Below are positions 6,383-7,234 of a stretch of DNA of 7,234 nucleotides, piece by piece. This stretch comes from an uncultured Alphaproteobacteria bacterium (lineage in GTDB: Bacteria > Pseudomonadota > Alphaproteobacteria > Rhodobacterales > Rhodobacteraceae). Where the stretch lies: the NCBI GenBank assembly GCA_929200295.1, contig CAKMZE010000062.1:1-7234 (forward strand). The letters are read 5' to 3'. Position 1 is the stretch's first letter. Each line of letters begins with the position of its first letter. A model generated the notes under the pieces. That model made no database searches, was not told the origin of the DNA, and saw nothing but the letters and a program-made list of their open reading frames with translations. Made by a program: the position numbers and the translations under genes.

Positions 6383-7234
6383 ATGTATCATTATTCAGAT
6401 TTTGACCGTGATTTTGTCACCGAACGCAACGCCCAATTCCGCGCCCAAGTGGACCGCAGATTAGATGGGTCGCTAACCGAGGATGAGTTTAAGCCCTTGC
6501 GCCTGATGAACGGGCTCTATCTTCAGCTACACGCGTATATGCTACGTGTGGCGATCCCATACGGGACATTACGCAGTGCGCAGATGGATCGCCTTGCCGA
6601 TATCGCGGCCCGTTGGGATAAAGGGTATGGTCATTTCACCACGCGGCAAAACATTCAGTTCAATTGGCCCAAGCTTGAGGATGTGCCAGATATCCTTGAT
6701 GCGCTGGCAGAGGTTGAAATGCACGCGATCCAGACCTCGGGCAATACAATCCGCAATGTGACTGCTGATCATTTCGCGGGTGCTGCCAAGGACGAGATCG
6801 CAGACCCCCGCCCCATTGCAGAGCTGCTGCGCCAATGGTCCACCGATCACCCAGAGTTTCAGTTCCTGCCTCGCAAGTTTAAAATCGCCGTGACCGGGGC
6901 TGCGGATGATCGCGCTGTGACCCGTGCGCATGATATCGGGTTGCGTATCGTCAAGAACGCCGCGGGCGAGACAGGTGTTGAAGTGAGCATCGGCGGTGGG
7001 CTAGGCCGCACGCCAATGATTGGTCAGGTCATCCGGGATTTTCTGCCGATGGATGATCTTCTCCCCTACTCCGAGGCGATCGTCAGCGTCTACAATCTGC
7101 TCGGGCGGCGTGATAACAAATACAAAGCCCGGATCAAGATCACGGTTCATGAAACCGGCCTTGATAAAATCCGCGATCTTATCGAGGCCCGCTTTGCTGA
7201 GATCAAACCTGCCTTTACCGGCGTTGATCAGGCA
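6383..7234 (+). CDS. cysI: Sulfite (or nitrite) reductase hemoprotein, CysI type, N-terminal part
   Basis: The 284 visible codons are the first half or so of a siroheme/[4Fe-4S] enzyme that reduces sulfite to sulfide (six electrons) in assimilation; nitrite reductases share the fold. Residues of about 41-110 form the first ferredoxin-like half-domain. Residues expected to hold siroheme and the substrate anion are present: R55 in YMLRVAIPYG, R88 in HFTTRQNIQFNW, R124 in NTIRNVT, and K165 and K167 in FLPRKFKIAV, matching E. coli R83, R117, R153, K215 and K217. The segment VSIGGGLGRTPMIG then follows. The cysteines of the cluster lie beyond the right edge. The start at 6383 has AAGG (6372-6375) overlapping the previous stop codon. 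Sulfite is preferred over nitrite because of the cysG/Lrp context, but sequence alone does not settle it. Confidence 0.92.
   Translation, partial: MYHYSDFDRDFVTERNAQFRAQVDRRLDGSLTEDEFKPLRLMNGLYLQLHAYMLRVAIPYGTLRSAQMDRLADIAARWDKGYGHFTTRQNIQFNWPKLEDVPDILDALAEVEMHAIQTSGNTIRNVTADHFAGAAKDEIADPRPIAELLRQWSTDHPEFQFLPRKFKIAVTGAADDRAVTRAHDIGLRIVKNAAGETGVEVSIGGGLGRTPMIGQVIRDFLPMDDLLPYSEAIVSVYNLLGRRDNKYKARIKITVHETGLDKIRDLIEARFAEIKPAFTGVDQA

Noticed and set aside
1..7234. CRISPR arrays, tRNA or rRNA genes, insertion sequences, integrases, toxin-antitoxin pairs
   Set aside because: No regularly spaced repeats, no RNA gene signatures, and no transposase or integrase motifs were seen on either strand.

Overview
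The window looks like chromosome from an alphaproteobacterium, most likely a marine member of the Rhodobacterales (Roseobacter-type) with moderate GC. Three things point there. An Lrp/AsnC regulator stands divergent to a cysG - DUF2849 - sulfite reductase cluster. The uvrA gene has an alphaproteobacterial-type SOS box (GTTC-N7-GTTC). A pair of G-run/C-run hairpins ending in CCCCCGGGATATTT resembles intergenic repeats I remember from Rhodobacteraceae genomes. No database search was possible, so the taxonomy is inference.

Layout. Positions 1-2755 (minus strand) hold nearly all of uvrA, the excinuclease ABC damage-recognition ATPase; its last few dozen codons lie beyond the left edge. The SOS box lies 64 bp upstream of its start. 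The next 538 bp contain no intact gene, but 2887-3165 (plus) keep the C-terminal end of a sterol desaturase/fatty acid hydroxylase-type protein, without the rest of the gene and apparently with a damaged last histidine box. From 3294 to 3926 (plus) there is a small secreted outer-membrane beta-barrel protein. Two tandem GC-rich hairpins follow at 3948-4007.

The right half is a sulfur-assimilation module. An Lrp/AsnC regulator (4064-4537, minus) is separated by 136 bp from the divergent cysG (4674-6062). CysG makes siroheme from uroporphyrinogen III. A small DUF2849 gene overlaps its end by 4 bp, and 9 bp later a sulfite/nitrite reductase hemoprotein (cysI type) begins and runs off the right edge. 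CysG supplies the siroheme that the reductase needs, and the tight spacing implies one transcript. The shared upstream region contains a 15-bp sequence matching 13 of 15 positions of the E. coli Lrp consensus, plus a separate short dyad. Both are candidate sites for the divergent regulator.

I see no wholly new system. The most interesting leads are the uncharacterised DUF2849 protein coupled between siroheme synthesis and the siroheme enzyme, the candidate Lrp-type control site, the decayed desaturase, and the tandem hairpins.
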